This document shows, in pieces, positions 15,309 through 17,390 of a DNA stretch of 17,390 nt. Every line of letters starts with the position of its first letter. The stretch's first letter is position 1. The position numbers and the translations under genes are program-made. The notes below the pieces were generated by a model that saw only the letters and a list, made by a program, of their open reading frames with translations, was not told the origin of the DNA and made no database searches. Source of the stretch: Bacillota bacterium (lineage in GTDB: Bacteria > Bacillota > Clostridia > Lachnospirales > Lachnospiraceae); NCBI GenBank assembly GCA_023398615.1, contig JAEWSD010000275.1:1-17390 (forward strand). The letters run 5' to 3'.

Positions 15309-15337
15309 ATTTTACTATTGCTGTAGCAATTTTACAA
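15309..15337 (-). promoter_or_regulatory. Probable promoter of phospholipase-like gene
   Basis: On the minus strand TTGTAA (15332-15337) and TAAAAT (15309-15314) are separated by 17 bases, giving a leader of about 95 bases. The spacer holds a palindrome, ATTGC-TGTA-GCAAT, at 15317-15330, and TTTACA-AG-TGTAAA (15331-15344) overlaps the -35. These could be operator sites. Confidence 0.5.
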
Positions 15338-15344
15338 GTGTAAA

Positions 15345-15557
15345 TTAACGACTTTACAAAGAAATTAATTTTTAAAATCATGTTAAGATTAGATTGCCTG
15401 TACAATAGAAAATCTTTTGCCTGATCTACTTGTTATTGTAGCACCAACCCGCGGAAAAATCACCACTAAATTTTACTTAATTACTATTCAGCCTTACGGC
15501 TGAACCGTAACCTTTACTTATTCTTATTCTTATGTCAGCTGTGTCGTTCTGATTTTC
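15345..15557. other. Intergenic region with one perfect hairpin
   Basis: There is no gene in this stretch between two divergent promoters. The one clear structure is TTCAGCC (15487-15493) and GGCTGAA (15498-15504) around a TTAC loop. It has no T run, so it is not an obvious terminator. The region may hold further regulatory sites or be a remnant. Confidence 0.4.
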
Positions 15558-15586
15558 TTGACATTTTATAATACACCATGTACAAT
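15558..15586 (+). promoter_or_regulatory. Strong sigma-A promoter of CorB-like gene
   Basis: TTGACA (15558-15563, perfect) and TACAAT (15581-15586, 5/6) are separated by 17 bases. Transcription should start near 15593, giving a leader of about 80 bases. Confidence 0.82.
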
Positions 15587-15599
15587 TAGAGTAATTGTA
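15581..15599 (+). promoter_or_regulatory. Perfect dyad over the -10 box, putative operator
   Basis: TACAATTA-GAG-TAATTGTA is an 8-3-8 perfect inverted repeat that includes the whole -10 box and the predicted transcription start. A second, overlapping dyad, ATTGTA-N7-TACAAT, follows to about 15613. The position suits a repressor site, but I cannot name the regulator, and AT-rich dyads arise by chance more often than GC-rich ones. Confidence 0.5.
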
Positions 15600-15672
15600 T
15601 TAAAATTACAATATTTACTATTTAATTTGGCATGCTTATTCTTGCCGCCGTAATGAATTGGGAGATGATATT

Positions 15673-16950
15673 TTGGACTCGAGTGAAGTCACGCAACTGA
15701 TAATATTAGGTATACTATTGCTACTATCCGCTTTTTTCTCATCAGCAGAAACCGCCCTCACAACGGTAAACAAGCTTCGGATCCGGAGCCTTGCGGAGGA
15801 TGATATTAAGGAAGCTCAGACAGTGAATCAGCTGATAGAGAATCCGGAGAAAATGCTTAGTGCGATACTGATTGGCAACAATATTGTCAATCTGTCTGCC
15901 TCTTCAATTGCCACTGCTCTCGCAATACATCATTTTGGAAGTATCGCTGCCGGTGCAGCTACCGCTATTTTGACCGTATTAATATTAATCTTTGGTGAAA
16001 TTACACCAAAAACTTTAGCAACCATATATTCAGAGAAGTTATCCATGAAATACGGCAGGATCATTTATATATTGACAAAGTTAATGACCCCTGTCATATT
16101 TATCATTAATAAAATTTCTCTTGGAATTCTTTTGATCTTTCATATTAATCCTCGTGCAAAATCTTCCACAATTACGGAGGATGAACTCCGGAGCATCGTT
16201 GATGTCAGCCATGAAGAGGGAGTCATTGAAAGTGATGAACGCCGAATGATTACAAATGTTGTTGATTTTGGCGATTCTCTGGCTAAAGATGTTATGGTTC
16301 CAAGAGTGGATATGGCATTTGCCGAAGTTTCATTATCCTATGATGCTTTAGTGGAGACGTTTTCCATTGATAAATATACCCGCATGCCGGTTTACAGTGA
16401 AACAAGAGACAATGTGATCGGTATCGTTAACTTAAAGGATTTATTTTTTTATAACGAATCTAAGGAAGATTTCAATATCAGAAAAATCATGAGGGAGCCC
16501 TATTTCACTTATGAATATAAGAAGACCTCCGACCTGTTAAAAGAAATGCGGAAAGATTCCATTCCGCTTGCCATTGTTCTGGATGAATACGGCGCGACTG
16601 CCGGGCTCATTACCCTGGAAGACCTGGTAGAGGAGATTGTGGGCGAAATTCGTGACGAATATGATGACGATGAAGAAGACTCCATTCAATGTGTGGCCGA
16701 AAATGAATATATTGCTGACGGAAATGCCAAGCTGGATGAAATAAATGAAGCAATCGGCCTGGATCTGGAATCGGATGATTATGACTCCGTTGCCGGCCAT
16801 ATTATTTATCTTCTTAATCACCTGCCCGAGGAAGGTGAAACCGTTACCGAGAACAATGTAATCTATACGGTAGATGCTGTGGAAAAGAATCATATCTGCA
16901 AGGTACACATTGTCGTGCTGCCGGAACCCGCAACCGATAAAGAAGAATAA
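15673..16950 (+). CDS. CNNM/CorB-type membrane protein (DUF21-CBS-CorC_HlyC)
   Basis: I place the start at TTG 15673, 8 bases after GGGAG (15660-15664). A TTG five codons earlier is in frame, but the ribosome-binding site would overlap it. The 425-residue protein belongs to the family often called hemolysin or HlyC/CorC, whose characterised members move or sense Mg2+. Domains in order: DUF21 membrane domain (about 1-155) with SSAETALT at 23-30, GNNIVN at 68-73 and GEITPK at 108-113; a CBS pair (about 203-258 and 268-325) with MVPRVDM at 208-214, YTRMPVY at 235-241 and LDEYGATAGLITLEDLVEEI at 303-322; an acidic DEYDDDEED link; and a CorC_HlyC domain (about 340-416) with GDS-like DDYDSVAGHI. 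CBS pairs often bind adenine nucleotides. The gene is monocistronic with a strong promoter and terminator. Mg2+ export is the likeliest role but is unproven. Confidence 0.92.
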   Translation: MDSSEVTQLIILGILLLLSAFFSSAETALTTVNKLRIRSLAEDDIKEAQTVNQLIENPEKMLSAILIGNNIVNLSASSIATALAIHHFGSIAAGAATAILTVLILIFGEITPKTLATIYSEKLSMKYGRIIYILTKLMTPVIFIINKISLGILLIFHINPRAKSSTITEDELRSIVDVSHEEGVIESDERRMITNVVDFGDSLAKDVMVPRVDMAFAEVSLSYDALVETFSIDKYTRMPVYSETRDNVIGIVNLKDLFFYNESKEDFNIRKIMREPYFTYEYKKTSDLLKEMRKDSIPLAIVLDEYGATAGLITLEDLVEEIVGEIRDEYDDDEEDSIQCVAENEYIADGNAKLDEINEAIGLDLESDDYDSVAGHIIYLLNHLPEEGETVTENNVIYTVDAVEKNHICKVHIVVLPEPATDKEE

Positions 16951-16963
16951 AGGATACTTTTAC

Positions 16964-17020
16964 CCCCCTGCCAATGCATATTATTATTTCCATCAAATAT
17001 GTATCTGCAGGGGGATTTTT
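16964..17020 (+). terminator. Rho-independent terminator of CorB-like gene
   Basis: CCCCCTGC (16964-16971) pairs with GCAGGGGG (17007-17014), and inside it GCATATT pairs with AATATGT. ATTTTT follows, ending at 17020. The hairpin has a long loop but a strong base. It begins about 13 bases after the stop codon. Confidence 0.82.
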
Positions 17021-17078
17021 ATGTGGTCCTTCTGGAATTTACAGGCTGCACCGATGCTCTTTTACGACCCCAAAACCA

Positions 17079-17390
17079 TCAGTAGATTCCTCCGGCAGAG
17101 TAATCATCATGTATACTCTTATCCGTATTGTATATGATAAAATCACCGGCCTTAAAATGAAACGTTACATCTTTATAGTCGGTTTTGCTTAGCGGTGCCC
17201 CTTCCATTACCCACATGCTGTTGTTCCCACGCTCCAGGTAATTTGAAGCGTTGATATAGCTTAAATGCTCCTTGCCGGTGCTGTCGACGGTTACGATATC
17301 GAAATTAACAATGATAAATCCATCCTTCTTCCAGAACTCTTCCGTATACCTTATCCCATATTTCTCAGCATAACCGTATATATCATAGCC
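17079..17390 (-). CDS. C-terminal part of a hypothetical protein (DUF5704-like?)
   Basis: The frame is open on the minus strand from the right edge of the window to TGA at 17079-17081, giving 103 residues. No start is included, so the gene continues beyond the window. The sequence is strongly protein-like: YGIRYTEEFWKKDGFIIVNF, HLSYINASNYLERG, MWVMEGAPLSKTDY, then VTFHFKAGDFIIYNTDKS and the end DYSAGGIY. The alternating beta-type pattern suggests an extracellular beta-rich module. It resembles, from memory, the C-terminal repeat-like part of large DUF5704 proteins of Lachnospiraceae, but I hold that loosely. The plus-strand terminator at 16964-17020 lies beyond its end and may also stop its transcript. 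Confidence 0.75.
   Translation of the reverse strand, partial: GYDIYGYAEKYGIRYTEEFWKKDGFIIVNFDIVTVDSTGKEHLSYINASNYLERGNNSMWVMEGAPLSKTDYKDVTFHFKAGDFIIYNTDKSIHDDYSAGGIY

Noticed and set aside
16874..17192. Plus-strand frames of 72-87 codons after the CorB-like gene
   Set aside because: They run through the terminator hairpin and lie antisense to the partial minus-strand gene, and their translations have no protein-like pattern.

Overview
The window looks like a chromosomal segment of a low-GC Firmicute, most likely a member of the Lachnospiraceae (Clostridium cluster XIVa). The reasons are strong purine-rich Shine-Dalgarno sites, frequent TTG/GTG starts, sigma-A type promoters, an HtpG with long acidic insertions, and proteins I recognise as families typical of that group (DUF5721-like, DUF6320-like, DegV, a YkpA/YbiT-type ABC-F protein). 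There are no rRNA or tRNA genes, CRISPR arrays or complete insertion sequences.

Layout. 1-2.2 kb: a membrane-anchored hypothetical protein (+), an in-frame coding-like relic after its stop, and a conspicuously AT-rich gene (-) for a winged-helix protein with a PD-(D/E)XK nuclease core, which looks horizontally acquired. 2.2-3.5 kb: an AT-rich gap, a strong terminator, a compact structured GC-rich element of unknown nature, and a DegV fatty-acid-binding protein (-). 3.8-6.5 kb: htpG (-) with a CIRCE operator just upstream, then a DUF5721-type gene (-). 6.6-7.05 kb: two translationally coupled 65-residue proteins (+), the second with a CxxCxH...C cluster.

7.1-12.7 kb: a five-gene operon (-) read from one good sigma-A promoter: HSL-type esterase, HxxxDG acyltransferase, zinc-ribbon/six-helix membrane protein (DUF6320-like), a glycogen-debranching-enzyme-like GH13 protein whose nucleophile and first conserved region are lost, and a TraX-family membrane protein. 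An acyltransferase, an esterase, a degenerate sugar-binding protein and two integral membrane proteins suggest a membrane-linked system that adds or removes acyl groups on a glycan or glycolipid. This is the best candidate here for an undescribed system, but the function is inference.

12.8-17.4 kb: a divergent ABC-F ATPase (+) with one canonical and one degenerate ATP site, a convergent zinc-dependent phospholipase C-family protein (-), a 460-base intergenic region with several palindromes and a strong promoter that carries a perfect dyad over its -10 box, a CNNM/CorB-type transporter (+), its terminator, and the C-terminal 103 residues of a further protein (-) that leaves the window on the right.
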